A DNA stretch of 64,000 bases from Castellaniella sp040276085 (GTDB lineage: Bacteria; Pseudomonadota; Gammaproteobacteria; Burkholderiales; Burkholderiaceae_B), in assembly GCF_040276085.1 (NCBI RefSeq), contig NZ_JBELOK010000007.1:124001-188000 (forward strand), read 5' to 3'. This document shows, in pieces, positions 24,927 through 33,510 of the stretch. A model generated the notes under the pieces. It saw nothing but the letters and a program-made list of their open reading frames with translations, searched no databases and was not told where the DNA came from. Position numbers and translations under genes: made by a program. Position 1 is the first letter of the stretch. The number at the start of each line of letters is the position of its first letter.

Positions 24927-26333
24927 ATGTCTTCTATTGCTCCTGCTTCTGGTGCCCCGTTAGCCGACTGGCTGGCTTACCTTGAAACCCTGCATCCCAA
25001 AGCCATTGACTTGGGTCTTGATCGTATCCGTGCGGTGGCCCAGCGCATGCAGCTGTCGCTGGACTGCGTGAAAATCACAGTGGCAGGCACCAATGGCAAA
25101 GGCTCCACCTGTGCCATGCTCGAGTCCATTTTGCTGGATGCGGGCTATCACGTGGGTCAGTACACCTCGCCTCATCTGCTGCGTTTCAACGAGCGCATCC
25201 GTATCAACGGCCAGGAGGTCACCGATGCCGATATCGTGGCCCAGCTCGAACACATCGAAGCGGCCCGTGGCGATGTTTCCCTCACATATTTTGAGATGAC
25301 AACGCTGGCAGCACTCCTGCTGTTTCAGGCGGCGTCCCTGGATGTAGTGGTGCTTGAGGTTGGCTTGGGTGGGCGCCTGGATGCGGTCAATATCATTGAT
25401 ACCGACTGCGCCGTGCTCACCAGCGTCGACCTCGATCATATGGCCTATCTGGGCAACACCCGTGAAGCGATCGGCTGGGAAAAGGCGCATATCTTTAGGC
25501 CGGGCAAGCCCGCGATCTGCGCGGATCCCGTCCCTCCACAAACCGTCATTGACTACGCAGCAGAAATTGGCGCAGATCTCTGGCGCTTTGGGATCGACTT
25601 CAACTATTCCGGAGACCGGCAGCAATGGGCCTACGGCGGGCGTTTGCAGCGCCGTAATGCGTTGGGCTATCCCGCCCTGCGTGGCGCCAATCAATTGCTC
25701 AACGCTTCCGCTGCGCTGGCTGCGCTCGAAAATCTGCGCGACCGCCTGGTGGTGACACAGCAAAATGTGCGTCAGGGGCTTTTGCATGTCGGTCTGCCTG
25801 GGCGCATGCAGATTTTGCCTGGCCTGCCCGCCACCATCCTGGATGTTGGCCACAATCCGCACGCTGCGGCTGCAGTGGGGCAAAACCTCGACAGCATGGG
25901 TCATTACCCGCATACCTACGCAGTCGTGGGCATGCTGCACGACAAGGACATCGAGCACACTCTGGCCAAGCTTACCCGCCGGGTGGATCGCTGGCTGTGC
26001 GCCACCACTGAAGGCCCTCGTGGTACCTCGGCCAAGGCGCTTGCCGACATCGTTCACCGGATTACCGGTGATGTGGCGCCGGTCGATCCTTTCGTTGTAC
26101 AAACCGCAGAAATCAAGCGCGGAGACCACAAACCCGGGGTAAAAGCGGCTCCCCGGCCAGCCGTGGCCAAGCAAGATGTTCAGGTTTCAACCTTTGACAG
26201 TCCGGAACAAGCCTTTGCAGAAGCCCGTCGTTTGGCAACCGACAATGATAGAATTCTTGTGTTCGGGTCTTTTGCAACAGTGGGGCCCGTGCTTCAGGTC
26301 CTGCGCCAAGAAGGCCGGGACGTTCTTTCTTGA
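24927..26333 (+). CDS. folC: Bifunctional folylpolyglutamate synthase / dihydrofolate synthase
   Basis: Adds glutamate to dihydropteroate and to reduced folates. ATG 24927 (468 aa) is chosen because the in-frame GTG at 24882 lies inside the terminator hairpin. The ATP loop is GTNGKGSTCAMLES, followed by YTSPHLLRFNERI and the Mur-ligase VVLEVGLGGRLDAVN segment. The C-terminal domain includes LDVGHNPHAAAAV. The ribosome site is weak. The gene sits between the lpdA terminator and a second hairpin with a T run, so it may be a short transcript with a promoter of its own that I could not identify. Confidence 0.94.
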   Translation: MSSIAPASGAPLADWLAYLETLHPKAIDLGLDRIRAVAQRMQLSLDCVKITVAGTNGKGSTCAMLESILLDAGYHVGQYTSPHLLRFNERIRINGQEVTDADIVAQLEHIEAARGDVSLTYFEMTTLAALLLFQAASLDVVVLEVGLGGRLDAVNIIDTDCAVLTSVDLDHMAYLGNTREAIGWEKAHIFRPGKPAICADPVPPQTVIDYAAEIGADLWRFGIDFNYSGDRQQWAYGGRLQRRNALGYPALRGANQLLNASAALAALENLRDRLVVTQQNVRQGLLHVGLPGRMQILPGLPATILDVGHNPHAAAAVGQNLDSMGHYPHTYAVVGMLHDKDIEHTLAKLTRRVDRWLCATTEGPRGTSAKALADIVHRITGDVAPVDPFVVQTAEIKRGDHKPGVKAAPRPAVAKQDVQVSTFDSPEQAFAEARRLATDNDRILVFGSFATVGPVLQVLRQEGRDVLS

Positions 26334-26335
26334 CC

Positions 26336-26360
26336 AGGCAGGCGGGTCAGCCTGCCTTTT
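26336..26360 (+). terminator. Rho-independent terminator after folC
   Basis: Perfect 8-bp stem AGGCAGGC / GCCTGCCT, loop GGGTCA, ending in four T (26357-26360). It starts 3 nt after the folC stop and ends 19 nt before the dedD ATG, so dedD is either expressed by read-through or from a promoter within folC. Confidence 0.7.
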
Positions 26361-26378
26361 CGATGGGTGAGCTGACTG

Positions 26379-27242
26379 ATGTTTTTTCGTCAAGGGACCA
26401 CGCCCGGCAAACGCAATACCACGCGTTCCGGCGGCACCAGCGAGGCCCAGCTTAAAGAACTTCGAGGCAGGGCCCGCAGGCGCCTGATTGGTGCGCTGGC
26501 ACTGGTGCTCGCCGCCTTCGTTGTTGTTCCGTGGTTATTCGACGAGCCTGTCACCGACGACGCTCAGGCTCCCATTGTGGTGCCTGCTGCGCCGTCAGGG
26601 TTGCCAGGCTCCGGGCCGACACTCGCCGCTCAGTCGGGTGGTGCATCCGGTCAGGTGTCACCAGACACCTCTACTGTACCGGCTCAGCCCGATACCACCA
26701 GCACGCCTGCCGCAAGCGGCAGCTCGACATCTCTTGCCCAGGCTTCTGGCAGTGCCTCGCCGCCAGACGATACCTCAGGGGCTGCCCAAGCTGGCGGCAG
26801 TCAGGCAGACATAACACCTGCTCCCGCACCGGCTCCAGAGCCCTCTGCAGCGGTCCCGGCCCCCGAACCAGCACCCAAGCCAGCGAAGCCCGAGCCAAAA
26901 CCAAAATCAGTCGAACGCACGGATGACGGTTCGGTGGCCTTGGCGCTGCTGTCGGGCAAAACACCCGTCAAACCTTCCAGCAAAACGCCCGTACCGGCTT
27001 CCGGCCAAGGCAGTTATTACCTCCAGGTGGCGGCTTACACCGCACAGCAAGACGCCCTTCAACGGCGTGACAGCTTGCGTCAGTCCGGGGTTACCGATGC
27101 CTACGTCGAGCAAGGTCAATCAGGGGGTCGCACAGTTTATCGACTACGGGTTGGGCCCTTTAGCTCACACGAGGCAGCCCAGGCTGCACAAACCCGGCTG
27201 CGTGCGTTGGGTTACCAAAATGGCCTGATTTCCGACAAGTGA
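26379..27242 (+). CDS. dedD: SPOR-domain cell-division protein (DedD-like)
   Basis: Inner-membrane septal protein that binds denuded glycan at the division site through its SPOR domain. It is 287 aa. A basic cytoplasmic N-terminus (LKELRGRARRRLIGA) leads into one membrane helix (about 35-54), then a long Pro/Ala/Ser/Gln-rich periplasmic linker (55-205). The C-terminal SPOR domain (about 208-287, starting GSYYLQVAAY and containing VYRLRVGPFSSHEAAQAAQ) completes it. The order folC-dedD-cvpA-purF is conserved in proteobacteria. The stop overlaps the GTG start of cvpA. Confidence 0.88.
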   Translation: MFFRQGTTPGKRNTTRSGGTSEAQLKELRGRARRRLIGALALVLAAFVVVPWLFDEPVTDDAQAPIVVPAAPSGLPGSGPTLAAQSGGASGQVSPDTSTVPAQPDTTSTPAASGSSTSLAQASGSASPPDDTSGAAQAGGSQADITPAPAPAPEPSAAVPAPEPAPKPAKPEPKPKSVERTDDGSVALALLSGKTPVKPSSKTPVPASGQGSYYLQVAAYTAQQDALQRRDSLRQSGVTDAYVEQGQSGGRTVYRLRVGPFSSHEAAQAAQTRLRALGYQNGLISDK

Positions 27243-27727
27243 CCAGCTTCGATTACATCGTCCTGACGGTCGTGGTGGTGTCCTGCCTGATCGGTCTGCT
27301 GCGGGGTTTCCTCCGGGAAGTCCTGTCGTTGATTGCGTATCTGGCAGCGTTTGTGGCGGCTATCTGGTGGGGGCCAATGGCGTCTCAGTGGCTGGATACC
27401 CTGATCGAAAACGGCTTGTTGCGTACATTGGCGGCCTATGGGGCCGTTTTTATTTTGATTTTATTGGCGATAGGGCTGCTTAATATGGCACTGGGCGCCC
27501 TGATCGACCGCACGGGCCTGACGCCGGCAGATCATGGGCTGGGTGCGGTATTTGGTGCAGCCCGCGGGTTGATTCTTGTGCTGGCTCTGGTGGGGTTGGC
27601 TGGCTATACCAAATTGCCCCAAGAAGCCTGGTGGCAGCAGGCGCGTACCTCGGACGCTCTGGTCAAAGGCTTTCAACAAATCAAATCTGCACTGCCTGTC
27701 GATATCGCGCAGTTGCTTCCTTATTAG
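27239..27727 (+). CDS. cvpA: CvpA family membrane protein
   Basis: Inner-membrane protein of 162 aa named from colicin V production in E. coli; its biochemical role is unsettled. It begins with GTG overlapping the dedD stop (GTGA), giving MTSFDYIVLTVVVVSCLIG, the standard family start, followed by RGFLREVLSLIAYL. Four hydrophobic segments are visible, at about 5-22, 28-45, 62-82 and 98-118. It sits immediately upstream of purF as in most proteobacteria. Confidence 0.92.
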   Translation: MTSFDYIVLTVVVVSCLIGLLRGFLREVLSLIAYLAAFVAAIWWGPMASQWLDTLIENGLLRTLAAYGAVFILILLAIGLLNMALGALIDRTGLTPADHGLGAVFGAARGLILVLALVGLAGYTKLPQEAWWQQARTSDALVKGFQQIKSALPVDIAQLLPY

Positions 27728-27744
27728 TTTCGGAAAATCTAATC

Positions 27745-29247
27745 ATGTGTGGAATCGTCGGTGTGGTGGGGCAGGGCCCCGTCAATCAATTGATCTATGA
27801 CAGCTTGCTGCTCTTGCAGCATCGTGGACAGGACGCGGCCGGTATTGCCACGGCACACGAGCAATTTTTCAGTATGCACAAGGCCCATGGCCTGGTGCGT
27901 GATGTGTTTCGCACGCGCAATATGCGGGCCCTGCCAGGCAATAGTGGCCTTGGGCAAGTGCGCTATCCCACGGCCGGCTCCAGTGCGAGTGTCGATGAAG
28001 CACAACCGTTTTACGTCAATGCGCCCTTTGGGATCACGTTTGTTCATAACGGCAATCTCACCAATTGGCGTGAGCTGCGCGAGGCGCTGTTCAAGCATGA
28101 TCGGCGGCATATCAATACAAATTCCGATTCTGAAGTCTTGCTTAATGTGCTGGCCCATGAACTCCAGCAAGCCTCCAATGGGGGCACACTGGATGCCAAT
28201 GCCGTGTTTCAGGCGGTCCAGGCTGTCCATCGGCGAGCAAAAGGGGCGTATGCGGTCATCGCCCGGATCAGCAGCTTTGGTCTGGTGGCGTTTCGTGATC
28301 CCCACGGCATTCGTCCCCTGTGCCTGGGCCGTCATGATACCGAGACTGGTACAGAGTGGATGTTGGCCTCAGAATCCGTCGCACTCACAGGTACGGGATT
28401 TACGTTGGTTCGCGATATCGAACCCGGCGAGGCCATTGTCATTACCGAAGAAGGTGAAGTCAGCCAGCAGCAGTGCGCCGAGCCAGGCCAGGAGCAAACG
28501 CCGTGCGTGTTCGAGTACGTGTATTTTGCACGCCCTGATTCCGTCATGGACGGGATCTCAATTTACGATGCGCGTCTGCAAATGGGTGAATATCTGGCTG
28601 ATAACGTAGCCAAATCGTTGCGTCTGGGTGATATCGACGTCGTGATGCCTATTCCGGATTCCTCCCGTCCGTCTGCGATGCAGCTGGCGTCCCATCTGGG
28701 GCTCAATTATCGTGAAGGCTTTATCAAAAACCGCTATATAGGGCGTACTTTTATCATGCCAGGGCAGGCGGTGCGCAAAAAATCAGTGCGGCAGAAACTC
28801 AGCGCAATCGATCTTGAATTTCGGGGCAAAAACGTGTTGTTGGTGGATGACTCCATCGTGCGGGGCACGACCAGCCGCGAAATTGTGGAGATGGCCCGGA
28901 CTGCTGGCGCCAACAAGGTGTATTTTGCGTCGGCAGCCCCCGCGGTAAGGTTTCCCAATGTTTATGGCATCGACATGCCCACGCAGGCCGAGCTCATTGC
29001 CACAGGCAGGGATACCTTACAGATTTCCCAGGAGATTGGTGCGGATGGCCTAGTGTATCAAGAGCTTGCCGATCTCGAGCAGTCGCTGCGCGACCTTAAT
29101 CCGGCACTCAAGGAATTTGAATCCTCGTGCTTTAACGGCCGCTATGTGACGGGCGATATTGATGACGCTTATCTCGAACGCCTGCGTTTGGGCCGTGGTC
29201 AGCCGATTCAGTCGGGAGCAATGGCAGCGGCGCCCGAAGACGCCTGA
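27745..29247 (+). CDS. purF: Amidophosphoribosyltransferase
   Basis: First committed step of purine synthesis: PRPP plus glutamine to phosphoribosylamine. ATG 27745 (500 aa) is certain because Cys2 of MCGIVGVVG must become the N-terminal nucleophile after removal of Met. The in-frame upstream start at 27631 would bury it. The glutaminase domain has HRGQDAAGI, RYPTAGSS and NGNLTNW. The phosphoribosyltransferase PRPP loop is VLLVDDSIVRGTTSREIV. It lies 17 nt after cvpA and converges on dsbB. Confidence 0.97.
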   Translation: MCGIVGVVGQGPVNQLIYDSLLLLQHRGQDAAGIATAHEQFFSMHKAHGLVRDVFRTRNMRALPGNSGLGQVRYPTAGSSASVDEAQPFYVNAPFGITFVHNGNLTNWRELREALFKHDRRHINTNSDSEVLLNVLAHELQQASNGGTLDANAVFQAVQAVHRRAKGAYAVIARISSFGLVAFRDPHGIRPLCLGRHDTETGTEWMLASESVALTGTGFTLVRDIEPGEAIVITEEGEVSQQQCAEPGQEQTPCVFEYVYFARPDSVMDGISIYDARLQMGEYLADNVAKSLRLGDIDVVMPIPDSSRPSAMQLASHLGLNYREGFIKNRYIGRTFIMPGQAVRKKSVRQKLSAIDLEFRGKNVLLVDDSIVRGTTSREIVEMARTAGANKVYFASAAPAVRFPNVYGIDMPTQAELIATGRDTLQISQEIGADGLVYQELADLEQSLRDLNPALKEFESSCFNGRYVTGDIDDAYLERLRLGRGQPIQSGAMAAAPEDA

Positions 29248-29261
29248 TCCGATAACGGTGG

Positions 29262-29756
29262 TTAGCCTTGTCGAGGCCGCCTAGAGGCGAGAACCGACAA
29301 GGCTAGTGCGGCACACACAATAAACAGGATCAAACCCCATATAGAGTATTCGATCCCCAAAAGCTCTACCCGAGCGTCGGCACAACTGGCGTAAATGCCA
29401 AACAGCCAGGGGACAGCAGCATCCAGGCCAGAGCCTGCAATAAAGCGGTCGGCAAACGTTTGTGCGCACGAAAACGAGTTGGATGCGACGCTATATTGGT
29501 ACCATGCGGCCACTACGCCGCAGATTGACAAAATCGTGGCAATGGCGGCACCCAGGCGCAGCACAATTACCTTGCCCCATCCCGTGCCGGCCAAGCCGCA
29601 CACTGCTGCAATGGCCAGCAAAATCAGCCGCTGCAGTACACACCAGGCACAAGGTGCCATCCCGAACATATGTTGTGAAACCAGGGCAATTCCCACTGCA
29701 CTCAGGCACAGCCCTGCGATGGTTCTGAGAATTCGGTCAGATTGGGTAAGATTCAT
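29262..29756 (-). CDS. dsbB: Disulfide bond formation protein B
   Basis: Inner-membrane quinone reductase that reoxidises DsbA. About 165 aa from ATG 29756. Four membrane helices are visible. The quinone-side pair is CAWC in APCAWCVLQRL, and the two cysteines of the second periplasmic loop are in FSCAQT and YASCAD. The start lies inside the last codons of glnD (20-nt overlap, different frame), so it is the third gene after map and glnD. Longer starts (29774, 29819) exist but add a non-membrane tail lying inside glnD. Confidence 0.93.
   Translation of the reverse strand: MNLTQSDRILRTIAGLCLSAVGIALVSQHMFGMAPCAWCVLQRLILLAIAAVCGLAGTGWGKVIVLRLGAAIATILSICGVVAAWYQYSVASNSFSCAQTFADRFIAGSGLDAAVPWLFGIYASCADARVELLGIEYSIWGLILFIVCAALALSVLASRRPRQG
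29263..29305. terminator. Inverted repeat at the purF/dsbB junction, possible bidirectional terminator
   Basis: TAGCCTTGTCG (29263-29273) and CGACAAGGCTA (29295-29305) form a perfect 11-bp stem. The 21-nt loop contains a small nested hairpin (CGCC / GGCG). It begins in the dsbB stop codon and includes its last codons. There is no T run on either side. Confidence 0.4.
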
Positions 29757-32391
29757 GGCCAAGTAAGGGTGGTTCATCGGAATTGAAAGCGGGGCGTGAT
29801 ACTGCACCGTCTTGAGCATCTATGGAGAGTACTGCAAAAATATGGCGCTCGAACTGTCGTTGCCCGCGCGGCTGCGCCAGAACAGCGCCTTGCAGGATGA
29901 AAATATCTTCAACGCGGTCGCCCAGCGTCATGATCTTGGCCATCTTCAGGTTGATATTGTGGTGGGTAAACACGCTGGCAAGATCGTACAGCAAGCCGAT
30001 ACGGTCTGCGGCGGTAATCGACAGCCGCCAGTTGCCGCCTTGCTCGTCTGCCTGCAGGCTGATAGTGGGCAGGATGGGAAACACCCTCGAACGCCGCGAT
30101 CCACGCCGAAGCGTGGATGCCGGCGTCTGGGTGGCATGTGGGTTGCCAAGAGCCGCCAGCAGCTCGTGCTCTACCAAGGTGGCATGCGAGCGGTAATCGC
30201 GGTCTGCATCCGGTAGGAGCACGATAAAACTGTCCAGTGCCCACCCTTGCCGGGTAGTGTGAATCCGGGCGTCCTGGATGCTCAAGCCGTGCTGGTCGAA
30301 ATATCGGCAGATATCCATGAAGAGGTCGTCGCGGTCTGGCGCGTAGGCCAATACTTGCAAGGCTTCGCTTTGGCCCAGGACGCGCGCACGGACAACTGGA
30401 TTGGGACCCTGAAAACAATGGTACAGATGCCGGGTGTGCCAGGCGATTTCGTTTGAATCGTGCCGTAAAAAATATGCAACATCAAGCTGTGACCAAAATG
30501 CATCTCGGCTTTCGTCCCTAAGCCCCATGCGCCGGATTTCTGTGGTGGCGGCATCCTTGCGCAAGGCTAGAATCGTGCCTGTGTCGGGCCGGGCACCTCC
30601 CAGGGCAGCCAGTGCCTGGTGATATAAATCATCCAGCAGCTTGCCTTTCCAGGCATTCCAGACCTTTGGACTGGTGCCGCGGATATCCGCCACCGTCAGC
30701 AAATAAAGCGCGGCCAGCCTGCGTTGCGTGCCTACCCGTGTGGCGAATTCGTGAATAACGCGCGGATCGCTGAGATCGCGCTTTTGTGCAACCTGAGACA
30801 GTGTCAGGTGTTCCCGCACCAGAAACTCGAGCAACGCGGTTTGCTCGCGGTCGAGCATATGCTGGTGTGCGAAGCGGCGCACTTCGGCGGCGCCCAGTTG
30901 TGAGTGGTCGCCACCACGACCCTTGGCGATGTCATGAAACAATGCGGCAATATACAAAAGCCAGTGCTCGTCCAGGTCTGCAATCAGCTGACTGGCCAGC
31001 GGGTGCTCCTGGGCGTGCTCAGGCATGGTAAACCGGCGCAGGTTGCGGATCACCATCAGGATATGTTGATCTACGGTGTACGCATGAAACAGATCGTGCT
31101 GCATCTGGCCGACGATGCGCCTGAATACCGGCAAATAGCGCGGCAGGATGTTCCACATCGTCATGTCCCGCAAGGCATGCACGATCCCTCGCGGCTGCTG
31201 AAGAATCTGTAAAAACTGCTTGCGGTTGACCGGGTTTTTGCGAAACTGCGCGTCGATCTGGTGTCGCGCATGCCAGATGGCGCGAAGGGTGCCTGCCGCC
31301 ATGCCTTGCAGTTCGGGGTGCTGCTGCATGACCAAAAATACGCGCAGCAGCAGTGCCGGGTTGCGTTCGAAGGCGTCCGGGCGACAGAGTGCCAGCCGGG
31401 TTCTGTGAATAAAAAAATCGTCATCCAGCGAGATGCTGACGGCGTGGGGCTGCGGGAAAAGATGCTCTTCAAAGCTTTGCATCAACAGCCTGTTTACCTG
31501 GCTGACGACACGTGCAGCCCAGTAGTACCGTTGCATCAACAGTTCACTGGCGCGCCGGTGGGCCTGATCTTTAAAGCCGTAGATTTGAGCCAGGCGGGGC
31601 TGCAAATCAAACAATACGCGATCTTCCCGGCGTCCCGTCAGCAGATGAAGTTCGATGCGCAAGCGTTTGAAAGCCAGCTCGGCTCGGTGCAGCGAGCGAA
31701 ACTCCGAGGAGGTCAGGAGATCTGTCTGTGCAACCGCTTTCCAGTGGTCTCCCAAGCCGGATGCACGGGCCAGCCACAGCAGCACTTGCAGGTCTCTCAA
31801 TCCACCGGGAGACTCTTTGCAGTTGGGTTCGAGTGCGTAGGGGGTTTCCTGGTGGCGGGCATGACGCTGCTGCATCTCTGTCTGCTTGGCCAGGTAGAAG
31901 TTGCGCGGATTCAGGTCAGATTGCATCTGATCCCGAAATCGCTGAAATAGTTTCCGGCTGCCGGCAAGCCACCTTGCCTCGAGCAGGGCCGTCTGGACCG
32001 TGATGTCGGCCGCGGCTTCATCGCGGCATTGCGACAGTGTTCTGACGCTGTGACCGGGCTCCAGGCCAATATCCCATAAGGCTGCAATCAGGGCCTCAAC
32101 CCGTTCGCAATCGCCTGCGTTGGGCAAATGATCAAGCAGGATCAGGATATCGAGGTCGGACCCCGGATAGAGCTCACCACGACCGTATCCTCCCACCGCC
32201 GCCACGCAGGCCCCAACCGGGGCGGGGTGGGTCTTGAGCAGTTGTCGCACCAGATCATCTGCAATGCGCCTGAGCGCCGTGAGCAGGGTGTCGGGGCGCA
32301 AATGCTGGCGATAGGCGGCGATGGCCTTGGCACGGCGCTCGTGCAGCTCGGTGCGCAGTGCCTGCAGCGCACCGGGCGCTTGCGTCATCAT
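29737..32391 (-). CDS. glnD: PII uridylyltransferase / uridylyl-removing enzyme
   Basis: Nitrogen sensor that uridylylates PII proteins when glutamine is low and reverses this when it is high. From ATG 32391, which overlaps the map stop as ATGATGA, it is 884 aa, close to E. coli GlnD. The nucleotidyltransferase motif is GGYGRGELYPGSDLDIL near residue 90. The HD hydrolase is LFHDIAKGRGGDH in the middle, and two C-terminal ACT domains bind glutamine (FMDICRYFDQHGLS and IGLLYDLASVFTHHNI). An 8-bp inverted repeat with a CGAA loop (30099-30118) lies in the region between the ACT domains. PII genes themselves are not in the window. Confidence 0.95.
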   Translation of the reverse strand: MMTQAPGALQALRTELHERRAKAIAAYRQHLRPDTLLTALRRIADDLVRQLLKTHPAPVGACVAAVGGYGRGELYPGSDLDILILLDHLPNAGDCERVEALIAALWDIGLEPGHSVRTLSQCRDEAAADITVQTALLEARWLAGSRKLFQRFRDQMQSDLNPRNFYLAKQTEMQQRHARHQETPYALEPNCKESPGGLRDLQVLLWLARASGLGDHWKAVAQTDLLTSSEFRSLHRAELAFKRLRIELHLLTGRREDRVLFDLQPRLAQIYGFKDQAHRRASELLMQRYYWAARVVSQVNRLLMQSFEEHLFPQPHAVSISLDDDFFIHRTRLALCRPDAFERNPALLLRVFLVMQQHPELQGMAAGTLRAIWHARHQIDAQFRKNPVNRKQFLQILQQPRGIVHALRDMTMWNILPRYLPVFRRIVGQMQHDLFHAYTVDQHILMVIRNLRRFTMPEHAQEHPLASQLIADLDEHWLLYIAALFHDIAKGRGGDHSQLGAAEVRRFAHQHMLDREQTALLEFLVREHLTLSQVAQKRDLSDPRVIHEFATRVGTQRRLAALYLLTVADIRGTSPKVWNAWKGKLLDDLYHQALAALGGARPDTGTILALRKDAATTEIRRMGLRDESRDAFWSQLDVAYFLRHDSNEIAWHTRHLYHCFQGPNPVVRARVLGQSEALQVLAYAPDRDDLFMDICRYFDQHGLSIQDARIHTTRQGWALDSFIVLLPDADRDYRSHATLVEHELLAALGNPHATQTPASTLRRGSRRSRVFPILPTISLQADEQGGNWRLSITAADRIGLLYDLASVFTHHNINLKMAKIMTLGDRVEDIFILQGAVLAQPRGQRQFERHIFAVLSIDAQDGAVSRPAFNSDEPPLLGHESYPI

Positions 32392-33206
32392 GCAGACGCG
32401 GTCGCCGCCTTGACGAATGCCGGCGGCTGAGGCATCCCCGGAGAAACAGTCAGTACTTCGTAGCCGGTGTCGGTTACCAGGATACTGTGTTCCCATTGTG
32501 CGGACAGGCTGTGGTCGCGGGTAACCACTGTCCATTGGTCGGCCAAAGTGCGGATTTCACGACGGCCAGCATTGATCATGGGCTCTATGGTGAAGATCAT
32601 GCCGGGTTCAAGACGCGTGCCGGTGCCTGGTTTGCCATAGTGGAGTACTTGCGGATCCTGGTGAAAGCGCTGCCCAACGCCGTGGCCGCAGTATTCGCGT
32701 ACCACCGAAAACCCGGCGGCTTCTGCATGTTTCTGGATGGCATGACCAATATCGCCCAATGTGGCGCCGGGGCGCACTTGTTCGATACCCAGCCACATGC
32801 ACTCGAAGGTGGTTTCAGTCAGGCGCTTGGCCAGGATGGAGGGTTCGCCCACGTAATACATGCGGCTGGTGTCGCCAAACCAGCCGTCCTTGATGATGGT
32901 GATGTCCATGTTAAGGATATCGCCGTTTTTGAGTACCTTGTCGCCCGGGATGCCGTGACAAATAACATGATTGACCGAGATGCAGATGGATGCGGGGTAG
33001 GGGGGGTAGCCCGGTGGCGCATAGCCCACAGTGGCAGACTCTACATGCAGTACGTCGGTCAGGTATGCCATACACAGACGCTCAAGCTCGCCGGTGGTGA
33101 CACCTGGCTGAACATGAGGTTCCAGGTAATCAAGAATGCTGGCAGCGTCCTTGCAGGCTGCGCGCATCTGATCGAGTTCTTTTGGGTCTGTGATAAGTGG
33201 GATCAT
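32388..33206 (-). CDS. map: Methionine aminopeptidase, type I
   Basis: Removes the initiator methionine from nascent proteins. The 272-aa enzyme shows all five metal ligands: two Asp in NMDITIIKDGWFGDTSR, His in GHGVGQRFHQ, Glu in FTIEPMIN and Glu in AQWEHSILVT. HGIPGDKVLKNGD precedes the first Asp. It is divergent from rpsB, which is the common arrangement, and overlaps glnD by 4 nt downstream. A perfect -10 box (TATAAT on the minus strand) lies about 38 nt upstream. Confidence 0.97.
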   Translation of the reverse strand: MIPLITDPKELDQMRAACKDAASILDYLEPHVQPGVTTGELERLCMAYLTDVLHVESATVGYAPPGYPPYPASICISVNHVICHGIPGDKVLKNGDILNMDITIIKDGWFGDTSRMYYVGEPSILAKRLTETTFECMWLGIEQVRPGATLGDIGHAIQKHAEAAGFSVVREYCGHGVGQRFHQDPQVLHYGKPGTGTRLEPGMIFTIEPMINAGRREIRTLADQWTVVTRDHSLSAQWEHSILVTDTGYEVLTVSPGMPQPPAFVKAATASA

Positions 33207-33510
33207 GGGGTGTACTTGCTGAAAACAAAGGAAGAATAGTAGAATTATAGGCTTCGCGTTACTTAGTAGCCTTTTGTCTGCGGATAAGATATTTGCAGGC
33301 GGGTTTGCAAATAAAATTGCGTTTTTCGGCAGCTATGCAGGTTTGGCCATGTGTTGGCACAACATTGGCAGGCGCTGGTAGCAGTACAAAAACGCACAGC
33401 CTGTAACGCGAAAATAGCGTGCAGGGCCAACCATGGGTGTCTTGGGGCATAAACAACATCTTAGCCCCGGATACTGGCTCTGTACAAGACGAAACCCTTT
33501 GGAGAACTCT
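33207..33510. other. Divergent map/rpsB intergenic region with long rpsB leader
   Basis: 304 bases without a convincing ORF. The left part holds the map -10 element and an AT-rich stretch (33241-33325) where the rpsB promoter should lie; TAAGAT near 33285 is a possible -10 but has no clear -35. The rest would be an rpsB leader of up to about 200 nt with several short complementary segments. In enterobacteria S2 represses rpsB-tsf through its leader; whether this leader acts so cannot be told by eye. The ribosome site GGAGA sits at 33501-33505. Confidence 0.4.
33244..33249 (-). promoter_or_regulatory. -10 element of the map-glnD-dsbB promoter
   Basis: The minus strand reads TATAAT here, 37 nt before the map ATG, giving a leader of about 30 nt. 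No good -35 match is found at 16-18 bp, so the promoter may rely on an activator or be weak. Confidence 0.5.

Noticed and set aside
24960..26174. 404-aa minus-strand frame opposite folC
   Set aside because: Complete overlap with folC, whose motifs are intact; the reverse frame shows no family motif.
33000..33006. G7 run in map as a phase-variation tract
   Set aside because: map is essential and seven bases is common in GC-rich coding sequence; the tract encodes conserved Pro-Pro residues.
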